Shown here piece after piece: positions 54,001-64,000 of a stretch of DNA of 64,000 nt. Source of the DNA: Agarophyton chilense (Eukaryota > Rhodophyta > Florideophyceae > Gracilariales > Gracilariaceae); contig JARGXX010000001.1 in NCBI GenBank assembly GCA_030374765.1, forward strand, positions 806,001 to 870,000. Reading direction: 5' to 3'. The position numbers and the translations under genes are program-made. Within the stretch, counting starts at the first letter, position 1, and each line of letters opens with the position of its first letter. The notes under the pieces are model-generated. The model did no database searches. It saw nothing but the letters and a program-made list of their open reading frames with translations, and was not told the DNA's origin.

Positions 54001-54300
54001 CCGCCGGTCGGGGAGAAGACAGAACTATGTGCTACTGCGTCCATTGGTTCGGCTACACACCTGAGGAAGACACTTGGCAAGAGCCTCAAATCCTTCCGGC
54101 TAATTTTATCGCCCGTTATTGGCGCAGAATCGGCCGCACGGAGCGCAGCCTTCAGGAGGCAGCAACCATTGGTCCGAATATTCTCAAAATGCCTCCCAAA
54201 AAGCCTCTCAAACCGCCTCCAGACACGACGGTTCGCCGAAGCACGACGGTTCGTCGTAGCTCCCGCATCAGGGAACAAGATCAGTACTTCGGCGAGACCT
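51084..54300 (+). pseudogene. Pol region of chromovirus 2 (RT to chromodomain)
   Basis: Reverse transcriptase (TTLDANSGY, FGLKNAPATF, YLDDVIIFS), RNase H (FFLDTDASDVQVRCALLQ), integrase (GHPGGRRMYQTL zinc-binding part, DNGSHF, NPQTNGQAERL), a GPHKV-type module and a C-terminal chromodomain (YCVHWFGYTPEEDTWQEP). The chromodomain, which steers integration to chromatin marks in this group, confirms the chromovirus assignment. Several breaks; fossil. Confidence 0.85.
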
Positions 54301-54479
54301 GAGGAAGACCTGAGAAGCTCTCAAGGTTGGACAACGTCCCAGGGCACGCACTTTTGAGATACCAGAACGAACGTGGGAAAGCACAAGCATTAATTTATTT
54401 GACTAGCCAGCAGAGATATAACAGCCCTCATCATGACTTCAAGGTTCGTGGAACCACTCGGAACACCAACAGGACTCAC

Positions 54480-56780
54480 TGGGGCGGCACAGGAGTAACT
54501 CCGCCGTCCTTATTGGAACCTGCAGAAGCGAAACCGGCACTACGGTCACCGGAGGAGCCAACTGGACCACAAGGACCGGCCCCAGCGAGCCGAGCATGCT
54601 TCTTCGGCGGAGATTCCCCTGAGGAACTATTGTCACCATCGGAAGCCTCCCGGTCACTCAAATTTAGACCACACCGGGCATCCAAGTCAACAGTAACCCT
54701 CTGGGACATCACTTGGGCATTCTGCTGCAAGATACTGACCATGGCGATCTTCAGGTTCTGACCCTGGTGGACAACCGCGGCGTAGCGCGCCGAGCGACGC
54801 GCCCAGGAGCAAGCTTTCCTCAGTCACAATGTCCATCGAGGCCGTAATACCAACGGTACGGCAGACATGACGGAAATCGGAAGCCGCCGCCGTGACTGAA
54901 ACGGGAAAGTGTGGCAACAGAGAGGACGGAGCGATGTCGACGCCCCCAGTGGACGTTTGAGCAAGTGCATCACCTACAGGACTTCCGTCATCGACCGTAA
55001 CCTTGCCAGGAGGGATGTCCACCTGCGCGATCGGTGGCTCATAAGAAAACTCATCCTGTGGAGCAGCGCCCGGAGGAGCTGGAGGAGGAGAAGCAGTCGG
55101 CAACACCACAGCGGACTCGACCGGAGGATTAACGCCCTCTACGGGTAGGACGAAGGGATCTTCACCGAAGGGATCTCAATCGGATATACCAATAGGAACT
55201 AACGGCGTGGCTTCCACATCAAGCTCGAAGCACAGGGGATCGAAACTAATGGCCTTCGGATAATATTCGGTCACATGACGCCCCAGGATGTCCGATGGTT
55301 GATTCTTCAAAGGCTTAGTGGGATAGGCACGAGCGTCGGCTTGACTCTGCGGATGTAGCGGAATCGGCGTGAATGAGTCGGTATCGTGGTCATACAAAAA
55401 GAACCCGGCAGTCTTGCCCCACTTCACCTTTAGGACATGATCCAAAAGGACCTCGGTCTCCTTGATAGTGAACTGGGTCCCATGGAAGATATTATGGATG
55501 CCCAGGTTTCTTAGGAAGCGGATCATGATTTTCGACAGCGGGATTGGGCGACCTCGAGGACCGGGTATGTTCTCGTCGTACCATTCCCTCCAATCCTCCA
55601 AACGGACATTACCTCGGACTTCATATTTCGCGGTATCCAGGAAGGCCATAAGGGACATTACGCCGAACTGAACCAAGAGTACCTGCCAGGACAGCCACGA
55701 CCTTCGGTCATTGTCATCGCCCATGAGTTGGAACGATTGTTACGCAACCACAAACGGCGTGGGAACCAAAAGGAGCGGCGAGACACCCCAATACATGGCC
55801 CATTGGTTTTCATCCTTGTGGGCAAGCGAAAGATATAACTCAAGACATTTGTCTGTGCTCATGTCGTGGAACACCACCTGGTGCCAACAAAAGAAGAACC
55901 CCAGGGAGTTGAGGCAAACGACCATCGGGCTCTTGCATCTCGTTCCAATAGACCCGGTTGGACATCCAAAACAGGCGGACATACGGCGGCCGGAAGCACA
56001 TACGAGCCAAAAGGTTGTGACCCGTGGGAGGAAATCGCACATGAGGCGAGTTGAATTCCGTGTATAGGTCCGAAAGAAGTTTGTTCACCCTGAACTGGTT
56101 TTCGGCTGGCTCCTCGCAGCGGACGTATGGCATCTTTGTTTGGATGAGAGTGCTACATCGCGTCGCTGAACGGGGATCCACAAGACAAGACAACCATCGG
56201 TTATACCACGAGACGATGCGCGCCTTTTTGCTTCCCCTCCCGAAATCGGTTATCTGGACAAACCTTCGGGCTTCCAGATACATATGACAAAACCGCTGGT
56301 ATTCTTCCACAGAGGACGGAAGAAGGGCATGACGCACTGCCAGCGGATTCCGTTCCATGGTATGATCCTAGCGGTCCCCGGGACGTTCGTAAGCCACTTG
56401 GTATCTCGAGGAGCTCCCCGCTTGGTTGTTCGAAGCCATAGTACCGCTTCCCACAGGCGAGTCCACCGGGAAGTGAAGAGGACGACCGACGGAAGCGACA
56501 AAGTCCGAATGGAGAACTGCATATCCGACAGGCTTTAAAGGCGAGTTTGGCATCGCGCGCGACGAATGGAAATGTACAACGATGGGAAGGTGTCTGACGG
56601 AATTGACCCGAGTGGACTGACAAGTGTGAACCACTGTGGACGAAGCGCGGAGGGTCGCTAAAGGAAGAACGGAGACTGAGGAAGGCCCCAATGACCGTCA
56701 AAGAAGAAGAAGCCAATGGACCGTCTCGGCAACGCGACGCGAGGAATGCGGCGGCGAGGCACCTATGGCCAGCGCTCATG
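54480..56780 (-). pseudogene. Antisense extra coding region of chromovirus 2
   Basis: Between the chromodomain and the polypurine tract the coding signal lies on the opposite strand, as in chromovirus 1. Long open parts are 55176-55724 and 55840-56358. The translated parts are rich in Trp, Tyr, Arg and Pro (WREWYDENIPGPRGRPIPLS, VSWYNRWLSCLVDP). I cannot align them with the ORF at 7378-8871 by eye beyond composition. No known domain is seen. Broken, with several interruptions. Confidence 0.5.
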
Positions 56781-56975
56781 GCGCGTGGGAGTTTTAGTCC
56801 TTAGGCCAATTAAATGCCCTTCGGCGCCAATGGTCAGCTCACGCCTCCCTGCATCCCCGTAGGCGATGACGACGCGACGTCCCGTCGCGCCAAATGGTAC
56901 TGGGAGCAAAGAGGAGCTCGCGGCCCCTGGGTCAATCATGAGGCCATCTGGAATTCGCCGTGACAGCCGAATTTT

Positions 56976-56988
56976 AGGGAGGGAGATA
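56976..56988 (+). other. Polypurine tract of chromovirus 2
   Basis: AGGGAGGGAGATA directly before the TG of the 3' LTR. It has the same form as the tract of chromovirus 1. Confidence 0.85.
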
Positions 56989-57434
56989 TGTGAGGGAGCG
57001 ATGACTGCAGTTGAGCTTTGTAAGGCGCCAGGCTCAGAGGTATCTTACAGGCCACACGTGGACAGGTCGACCTCAGGTGGACTCAGGTATATTATTAAAA
57101 TTTTTTAATTAGTGTAACAGATTAGCATTACAGTGCCAGGAAGATCCCAGCGCCTCGCGACTACTATTTACTTTGCTGGAGTGACTCTTCTCCCTTAAAG
57201 TAAGGTTGGCCCGGTTAGAATAGTAAAGAACCCCCTTTGGTATATTACTTCCACCCTTTGGTCTTCAAGCCATCATTTCCGTAGCTCCAACCTGTAGGAC
57301 TACGCAGTAAACGCCAGCCCATTTCACCGAGTACTGAGGGAGTGCCGCCGTCAGGGATTCGAACCTTCAGACCCGCTCTACCACGCTAGCAACGGTCGAG
57401 ACCGGTACGCTGACCCACCCGTCATTGCGATACA
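56989..57434 (+). repeat. 3' LTR of chromovirus 2 (family D)
   Basis: 446 bp, TGTGAGGG to GATACA, followed by the target duplication ACAAC. It has a CACGTG site at 57055-57060 and the antisense tRNA-like segment at 57351-57400. Confidence 0.92.
57351..57400 (-). repeat. tRNA-like segment with a Pol III B box in the LTR
   Basis: On the minus strand the LTR reads GGTTCGAATCC (57365 to 57355), a perfect B box and T-arm loop. Upstream of it lies TAGCGTGGTAGAGC, close to a tRNA D-arm/A box. The spacing is shorter than in a tRNA, since no anticodon arm fits, so this is a remnant and not a working tRNA gene. The 5' LTR has a degraded copy at about 47508-47552. Confidence 0.6.
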
Positions 57435-57569
57435 ACAACGTTAAAAGACGAATGGTATCGGCATGTTGGGCTTTTGTTGAGTAGATTGATGACTAAAAAT
57501 CGCTTAGAGTTGTCCCCGGATTTTTTACTGATTGTAAGGCAGTAGAAACTTAATATAGATTTCTGCTTA

Positions 57570-59056
57570 TAATAATTAATGGAATGTTTAATGACGGATT
57601 ATTCCTTACTTTATTTATGTGGCTTATCCGTTTTGAAGCAGAATTTGACTTTGTACATGTCCCAAAGCAGTTTAAGTCTATGATTCTGATATCACCGGCC
57701 ATTATTACAATGAACCAAAGCGCAGCTTGCAAAGCATATACAGAGAAAGTATTTGAGAAGTTGATTATTTTTCTTGACGATTAGCATGTGAATCAAACCC
57801 AAAAAAAATATTTTACTACATGGTTTGGCCATATCGGACGAAGTAGTTCGTATTAGAAAATGTCGAGAGATATCTTTGAATGTTTGGAGGTCTAACACAC
57901 TGGTCATATTCATGCAGCTGCGCCATGACTTCCAGGAAAGTACCTTGAAGCCCTTTACCAACAAACTACCTATGTTGTTTACATAGAATTATTTACACAA
58001 ACCAAAATTGGTTGTTGAAGGTTTTCTAATCATCTCAATTCCAAGACGATACCTCTTCCAAGAAACCGGATATACCGAAGCTTCCAATTCGGGATAACGC
58101 GCCTATGTGCTATCTAAGAAAGTCTTTTTCTCTGAAATTCCAAGAAAACTGCAAGTGTTGATTTGCAGGCGTGATGAAGAGCGCAAATAATCGCTAATAC
58201 GCTCCACGCCCCCTCTCAGTTCCAGATATCGTGTGGTTCGGAATTATATGTTGCCTGTTCCCCCCCCCCTCCCAGATCCTCATTGAACTTATTGCATAAA
58301 TCACCAGCTATTCATTGGAAATTGTTAAAGAAATAAGTGTAGAACATTCGAGGAACTTTTCTGTTAGACCTGCGCTTCCCACGAACATGGAAAACGTGTA
58401 CTAGCCTGAGCTTCTTTTGCGAGAAAGAAAAAGAACTGGCATCGTTGTGTGTTTTGAGCTAATTTAGAGCTATTATTTCATCCGAAATCATGATGCTTTC
58501 GACTCCGATGCACTTCTTCGGTCAACTGAACCACCACGAGTTTTATTTGTACGTCGGGAGGTGGACAGAGAGGATGGAGGAGATAACGAGCTAATCGTAC
58601 GATACGATTGTAAGAACATGGAATTACTCCGATTTCCCTGTCGGCACTTTGTGAAGTGTGCGTTTTCATATATTGACTACGTCCTCACTGAGCCTAGATT
58701 GAAAGAGTTGTTGGACAAAGAAATTGAAACTGAATCGTTCTTCGACCTATATTGGAGGCCCAACAGTGAGTTCTGTTTGTTTAATGACGTCTGCATTGTG
58801 AGGAACGTGTGCTGTCATTCATATGTATTCCTTGAAAAAGAAAAAGGAATCGTTAACGAGTAATTCGCTTCATACAGACATAAACGTTGATCTATTTCTC
58901 TATAAATGTACAGAGCAAGAAAGTAGAAAGAATGTGAAATGGTCCGATAACAACTCCTTGTTTAATCAAGTACATCAGATTGTAGAAGCGATGGGCCCTC
59001 TCGCTGTGGAAGAGTTCGGCGAACTGCTGAAGGAAGAGAAAAAGAAGACTAAATAA
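57570..59056 (+). pseudogene. MULE-type transposase remnant
   Basis: A plain DNA transposon relic. The segment 57584-57784 ends in a block resembling the MULE/FAR1 catalytic region: SPAIITMNQSAACKAYTEKVFEK (compare the usual P-x-x-ITDQ-x-x-A-x-x-x-AI-x-x-VFP, with Asp replaced by Asn). Then comes LDD, an in-frame stop and HVNQ, where the family has C-x-W-H-x-x-x-N, so the Trp codon seems to have become the stop. At 58561-58863 another frame has a SWIM-like zinc site (DCKNMELLRFPCRH), and 58823-59056 reads on as a Lys/Glu-rich tail. Several frames and stops make it inactive. Confidence 0.5.
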
Positions 59057-59902
59057 AGGAGCTATGGTGACAAGAAAAATGCTTGATGACTTTTCCAGTT
59101 ATCGGCGCTGGAGATAAGAATAACAAGAGATTTCACTAAACAAATAAAGAAACTATACACACGACACTAATTCTACTGCCTCCGAATAAGTCCAGAATGA
59201 AGATCACCAAAAGAAAATGAGCCTTTACCGAACGATTAAAGGAAAAGAAGAGCAAGTTCAGCAACAAGAAGGAACAAAGCGCGGAGATGGACGCAAATGG
59301 AGATGGGCTGAAATCCTCAAAAGGTTCCGCTGATGATTCTCAATCACTACTAACAAGGAATGAAATCAAAGCAGCGCAGAATATGGGCTTTGGTATTATA
59401 GAAAAGGGTAATCGACGGTGTATCTTGATTTTGATTAGTATATGCACGGATCTCCGTTCTAAGAACAAAAAATAATGGTATGAAAAACGTTACATCACTT
59501 CAGCTGTAGATATAAAGCCCGCAATACGCAAGCCTATTACGGAAGATGCATAACCTGATCCGGATGCTCCACATATACTGCTGGGTACCCCGAGCCTTAA
59601 CAGTGTGGTATGTCATGTTTCGAAACACCTTTTCCCAGCACCAACGTTGACGCGCATGATATGCGAATATGATTAAGATCGTAGGAGAATCAAACACTAA
59701 TACTGGCACAGGATTCTTGTGTTAGGTAAAAAAACGGCCTTCGCGCCCCCCGCAGCTTCTCATTCAACTTCACAGACGGTAGACTACTTGTGCTCCCGCG
59801 TGTGGCGCATGGAATACACAGTCTCCTCATATATGCATTGTCAAGTTGAGACCCCCGTATGGAGTGCATCTTCTCTTCGACGCGAATGTATTCCTATCTC
59901 CA
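59057..59902. other. Repeat-rich region without a gene
   Basis: AT-rich, with short open frames only. Nothing recognised. Confidence 0.4.
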
Positions 59903-60376
59903 CTAGTAAATCTCGGTGGAATATATTATCTCCGGTTCGGTGTCACCTTCCTTTCTTCTCACCGCGCACAAAGTGCAAAAACAGTCCGCTTTGTGAACTA
60001 TCACATCAGCCGGTGCAGCAACAACGGGGTAGTCCCGGAAGAGTGCTACGGGATCTATAAAAATTCTAACGCGACGACCGTACGGGTCCTTTCCTTGTAC
60101 TCCATTTACAGCGCCGTTCACCATATCATCGAATGCGAGATCCAAGTCGTTGTTATAAGTTTGTCCCTGCGGTCTAAACCTTTGAACTCGGGCGGCCGCA
60201 AAAGATCTTCTCGACTCCGACGAAGGACCCAGCGGCACAATGTAGCATCCCCCCACGCAACTTGAGTCGAACAAAGATTTGTGTTGCTTGAAATCGTCGA
60301 CATACAGAGCTATCCGAAACAGCAAATATATATCTCCATCTTTAAGATATCCTAATTTCGTCTGTGTTTCGGGCAC
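59903..60376 (-). pseudogene. Tnp2-like (CMC/EnSpm-type) transposase fragment
   Basis: 157 codons. The order IALYVDDFKQHKS, a GGCYIVPLG-like strand, DLDLAFDDMVNGAVNG, then VRIFIDPVALFRDYPVVAA, HKADCFCTLCAVR resembles the Transposase_21/Tnp2 core (LY-x-D-G/D-F, L-P-P-E, D-x-PA, G-x-x-G, C-x-x-C). It has no clear start or end and is a fragment of a DNA transposon. Medium-low certainty. Confidence 0.4.
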
Positions 60377-61364
60377 GGCCCTCCGGGAAAAGATTCATTC
60401 CCCAACTGTTGGTGCAAGTGCCTATGCTGTCACTGAAAACCAAATGTGCAGGAAAGCATGGGCTGTTTTGGAGGGTGCCTCTGGAAAAGCGCATATGCGT
60501 ATCAGCCGGACCTCAACGTGAACTCGTGCTGTGATTGGCTACTGCAAATATGGACTTGCAATGTGGTGTGTACAAGTGGTATGGCACTATTGGGATTTTC
60601 TGGAGAACACGTGTGTACGTTGTCTACTTGTACTATTGTGCACGCTGTTCAGGATGTCCAGCTGGTGTACTATGTACACGTCTCCCAAGGTGTAACGAAT
60701 GTACTTGAAGAAGAGCGTGTCATGTGTATTACAGAAGACTTGGTGTACTGTGCTGGAAGGTGAACGTGTATGGAGGCGGATTGCAAGAAGCGTGTGCTGG
60801 CATATTGAATTTGTGCACGCGTCAGTGTAATGATGTGCTGTGCACTGTTGTATTGCCTTGTTGTGTTCTGCAATGAACTTTGGCTAGGGTTAATGTGGTG
60901 CTTGAATATGATTGGTAGTATTGGGTCTCCCTGCTTTGTAGTCTAGGGTTTACTCTGGTTTGGTGTCTAGTTGGCTGACATTTTGGAGTAGTATATAGGT
61001 GAAAGTTTGAGCGCGTCCAAGTAAACCCGAGCTAGAGCTGGCGAACTTTCCTTTCATACCTCAACCTTTCCTTTGGCTTTTCCCTTTCCATCACCAACCT
61101 CCACCTCAGATTCCTTATCACGTCTGCAGCTGCAATCAAAGTAAATTTTACTCCGCCTCCTAGGGCGCCACACCAAGACTGCAACCACACACGCTGTTTG
61201 GGTGGTTGCCCTGAATCGAGGCGAACTAGAGATGCGTCGAGAATACAGAAGTTTCTCTAAGTTTTACTGCTGCCCTCCGGCCGAAAAATTTTACACACAT
61301 CGCCGGGCAGTACCTTCATGCTAGCCAGATCTTCTGATATGGTAATGATGCACTGTGTGCTTAC
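60377..61364. other. Intergenic or transposon-derived region
   Basis: GT-rich in the left half (60500-60900), a TATATAGG motif near 60991, then pyrimidine-rich DNA at 61045-61110. No gene supported. Confidence 0.4.
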
Positions 61365-61982
61365 TGTAGTATTCTGCACTCTCGGAATGCCGATGGAAGG
61401 TTTTTTTGGCCAAGTATAATGATACTCATAAGTGAGTGCAACGGCTAGGATGAAGTTATGAAGCGGCACCCCGCAGATTGTCCCTGAGGTGGTATCTTAC
61501 ATGTGGGACCTCGGTCTGCCACGGTGCATCCGATTCGCCCCTTTGTAGGGAAATACCGGATTGGCAACGGCGCATATACTGTAGTGAGTAGCCACGTGCC
61601 AAGCACTATCCCGTACTGTAGAGGGGTTCATCGGCTAACCAATTTTATATCTAGATATTATTATGTGCGGCGCTCACCCCTGTGCACTGTACTTAAGGCA
61701 CAGAAGGGAGAGCCAACTCCAAAGTAAAGGAGACAACAAACGGGTTCACAACTATATTGTTCCTTGTTCAAGATTCGTTAACCGGAGATCCGGACAAGCT
61801 ACAACAAGTAGTTGTCCGTTCAATAGTACCAACTACCCTCATTGGCGATTGGGGCATTCCAACCCCCATTTTAGCTCGCTAGTTTTGTGCTCTACCACAA
61901 CTTCCCCCTAGCCGCAAGTACCCATTTGGAAGTCCAGAACACTGTCGCAAGTGTCTGCTCTTTTTGCAGAGCGGATACTACA
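61365..61982 (+). mobile_element. Solo LTR, family B
   Basis: 618 bp with ends TGTAGTATTC and GGATACTACA. The flanking 5-mers CTTAC and CTTCC differ at one base and are the likely target duplication. It matches 15801-16516 (reverse) and 5496-6458. It carries a CACGTG site at 61593-61598. Confidence 0.85.
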
Positions 61983-62975
61983 CTTCCTTCGACCCTCCTA
62001 CCCCGTGAAGAGGAGAGCCGCCCACACCTTAACGATTCCCTATTATTTCCGTTCCTGGCTTGGCGGCTAAGGTCGAATGAGTTGCTCTTTGCAAAGATTT
62101 GTACACAACCTTATTCTCAGAGAACCATTCACCCGTGCTAGCCGGTGTTTCAACCTTGGAGGCAGACGACGATGCGACACACGAAATCATTCCGACAGTA
62201 CAACAAACGTGGACCTTACGAGATCCAGCCGTTTTTCCGGGTTTTCTTGAACGGTTAACCCATTCTCGATACATGCCCGCCCACAGAATCGAGAAATCGC
62301 GGGTGCAAGTGCGTGAGACATTCACGCGGTCCACGAAGGCAGCTGCAAAAACTACATCGTCGTATGTAACCCAAAGCGCGAGATCTATCCCAATGGCGGT
62401 CGCCCGATGGTGAACGATTAAGGATTTCAACACTGATGAAGTCTGTACTTCCTCTCCTCGGATTCTCGTAAACATCTGCATAAAACAGGTACTTGACAAT
62501 GCCCAGCTTCGCTAATTTTCATGACAAAATGATCCTGATGCAGTTGCCGAGGTGGGTGTTCGGAATATTTGCCGTGTGGACGTCTCTTCGAACCCTTGCA
62601 CCAAAAGGTCCTCGTGGTATGCTGCGAGCAAACCAAATGCTGCTCCGAGAAAAGCGTTTTTTTATCACGTGCGCAGCTATACTTGTTCGGATCATCTTGT
62701 ACTTGCATAACTGAACGGACTCGTTTGCCCGTTTGAGAGCAGCCGCTAATATATCTTATTGCGACGAAGTGAACCTGGTGCTCTCAGCAACAGCCAGATA
62801 CCCGAAGAATCGCTTCCATTACGGCACAGATTGAATTTTCTTGTACAAAATTGCGAACGTCGTCTATTCTTCACTTTACTTTTCGCTGCTCGATTCTTGC
62901 TGATAGTTTTCATTATTGCGGGCTTCTGTAAAGCAACGCCCAGTCAGGGGATATTTGAAGATGCGACTCATAGAA
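61983..62975. other. Region between two LTRs
   Basis: A minus-strand open frame at 62029-62499 (156 codons) has no recognised domain and could belong to the same DNA transposon as the Tnp2-like fragment. I do not call a gene. Confidence 0.35.
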
Positions 62976-63840
62976 TGAGGATTGAACCCTCCGAGGGTTA
63001 TGATTATGATCCCCTCTAAGGTGTGCTGAGGTGGCACTGTTTTCTGGTTATATTTCGCCTATAAGGGAAAATTCGGATGGCCCATGGTTGGATTGGCCCC
63101 GTGATACACGTGGCTTAATTTTGGCACCGATTTTCGGATAATTGTAGAACGTTGGACTTTTGGGCCCTGACAGCGGGATCTCCACGTGTATGGCCCTGAG
63201 CAGGTGGGCACTACTGTAGAGTTTAGTTAGTGGGCCCTACTTAGGGAGATGAGATCTGACAGTCCGAAGCTCAGAGTAAATGGTAACCAAGGTTGGTCTT
63301 CGATACCTTTAGAGGTTCTTCGTCGCCATCGTTTCGGCCTTACAACCCGGAACGGGCTCTGGTTAGCAACGCCTGCGTAGGGACACGACTCCACTTGGAG
63401 AGTGCCCACGTTTGGGTTCCGTGCAACCACCTCCTTGGGACCGCTCAGACGACCTGCGTGCACGATACCCCGTGGGGGTTCTGCTTACTTGTTGCGTGCT
63501 TTTTGTGTTTCCTTTCGAGGACAGGTTTTCGCCCCTGTATTGGGTTTCTTTTGTTGTTTCGCCCCTTTCCTGGTTCTCGGGTCCGGTGCCTGTTAGTGCC
63601 CGACCCTCGCCCCGTTTTTCCTCTTCGCCGGATTTTCCCCCATTCTTTGGGATACCCATACCCATTCCCGATCCAACGGTTTCTACCCCTCACCTCCGTC
63701 GGTACTGCCGGAATCCCCCGTGGGAGTTACACCCCACACTACGGGTGGAACGGAGGGCTCTGTCTCTGAGTCTGCCTCCCCCAGGGAGCAAGGCTTCGAA
63801 CACCTTGAGAGCACTTCCCGTCGCCGGGTTTTGCTCCACA
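62976..63840 (+). mobile_element. Family A LTR near the window end
   Basis: 865 bp, TGAGGATTGAACC to GCTCCACA. It follows the same plan as 17754-18617, with paired CACGTG at 63107 and 63183. The flanking 5-mers (TAGAA, GCTTC) do not match and no primer-binding TGG follows at once, so it is either a degraded solo LTR or the 5' LTR of an element that runs out of the window. Confidence 0.65.
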
Positions 63841-64000
63841 GCTTCGACCAGCAGCATCTCCATGTCTTAACCAATATAGAACCGTTTCGCTCGTAGGGTG
63901 GATCCAGTACTTTTCCTTGTGCATTACATCCCTCTCTACTTGAATCATCTATTGTCTGCATTGGTTTGCCCATAACGAAGGGAAGTGCCTGAAAAGTGGC
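63841..64000. other. Window edge, possibly internal sequence of an LTR element
   Basis: 160 bp downstream of the family A LTR. A TGGTTTGCCC phrase at 63963 could be primer-binding-like but is too far from the LTR end. Nothing else is seen. Confidence 0.25.

Larger units (their letters stand above)
47146..57434 (+). mobile_element. Ty3/gypsy chromovirus 2, plus strand, old
   Basis: A 10.3-kb element bounded by LTRs at 47146-47589 and 56989-57434 and by a perfect 5-bp target duplication ACAAC (47141-47145 and 57435-57439). Parts: primer-binding site from 47593 (TGGTCTCAAGACTT), gag about 47700-49650, protease (TGAGPNLV) near 50180, reverse transcriptase 51084-52016 with YLDD, RNase H about 51920-52260, integrase about 52690-53400, chromodomain about 53990-54130, antisense extra coding region about 54480-56780, polypurine tract 56976-56988. 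The LTRs differ at roughly one base in five by eye, so the insertion is old. It is broken in many places, roughly a dozen or more. Confidence 0.92.

Noticed and set aside
57534-57552. A second family C LTR start, because of the phrase TGTAAGGCAGTA
   Set aside because: Similarity stops after about a dozen bases.

Overview
The window looks like nuclear DNA of a red alga, most likely a florideophyte such as Chondrus; this is an inference from gene content and architecture, not a database match. The supports are host genes that are nearly all intronless (one clear 64-nt intron), a gene island bounded by Ty3/gypsy chromovirus copies and LTR debris, a hedgehog-type Hint (Hog) protein, a choice-of-anchor-A wall-type protein, and a protein with an apparent plastid lumen targeting signal.

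Layout. 1-5.5 kb holds one probable Myb/SANT-like DNA-binding protein (minus strand) and about 3 kb of AT-rich DNA without genes. 5.5-18.6 kb is a nest of LTR elements: a cut-off LTR (family B) split by a solo LTR (family C), a chromovirus on the minus strand (6459-17753) split in its gag region by a solo family B LTR, and a related LTR in the opposite orientation (17754-18617). 20.4-46.2 kb is the host gene island: allophanate hydrolase-like amidase, SEL1L/HRD3-like ERAD protein, a probable thylakoid lumen protein, a Hint/Hog protein, a choice-of-anchor-A protein, a double zinc-finger protein, DEAD-box helicase DDX49/Dbp8, an NT-C2 protein, GatC, UTP23, RPC19, RUVBL1, a LisH-CTLH-CRA protein and an MFS transporter. 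47.1-57.4 kb is a second, old chromovirus with both LTRs and a perfect 5-bp target duplication. 57.5-64 kb is transposon wreckage: a MULE transposase remnant, a Tnp2-like fragment, a solo family B LTR and a family A LTR near the window end.

Most notable points. (1) Both chromoviruses carry an extra ORF on the opposite strand, between pol and the polypurine tract. (2) LTRs of three different families all carry a CACGTG G-box, paired in family A. (3) The LTR of the second chromovirus contains an antisense tRNA-like segment with a perfect Pol III B box. (4) The Hint protein has an unrecognised secreted N-terminal half and sits beside a secreted adhesive-type protein. (5) A GC-rich hairpin-rich stretch near 44.7 kb, ending in a T8 run on the minus strand, is a candidate structured RNA.

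How the genes work together: DDX49, UTP23, RPC19 and RUVBL1 lie within 9 kb and all act in ribosome production or Pol I/III and snoRNP assembly. RPC19/RUVBL1, GatC/UTP23 and SEL1L/lumen protein are divergent pairs with short shared upstream regions. The other neighbours show no obvious pathway link.
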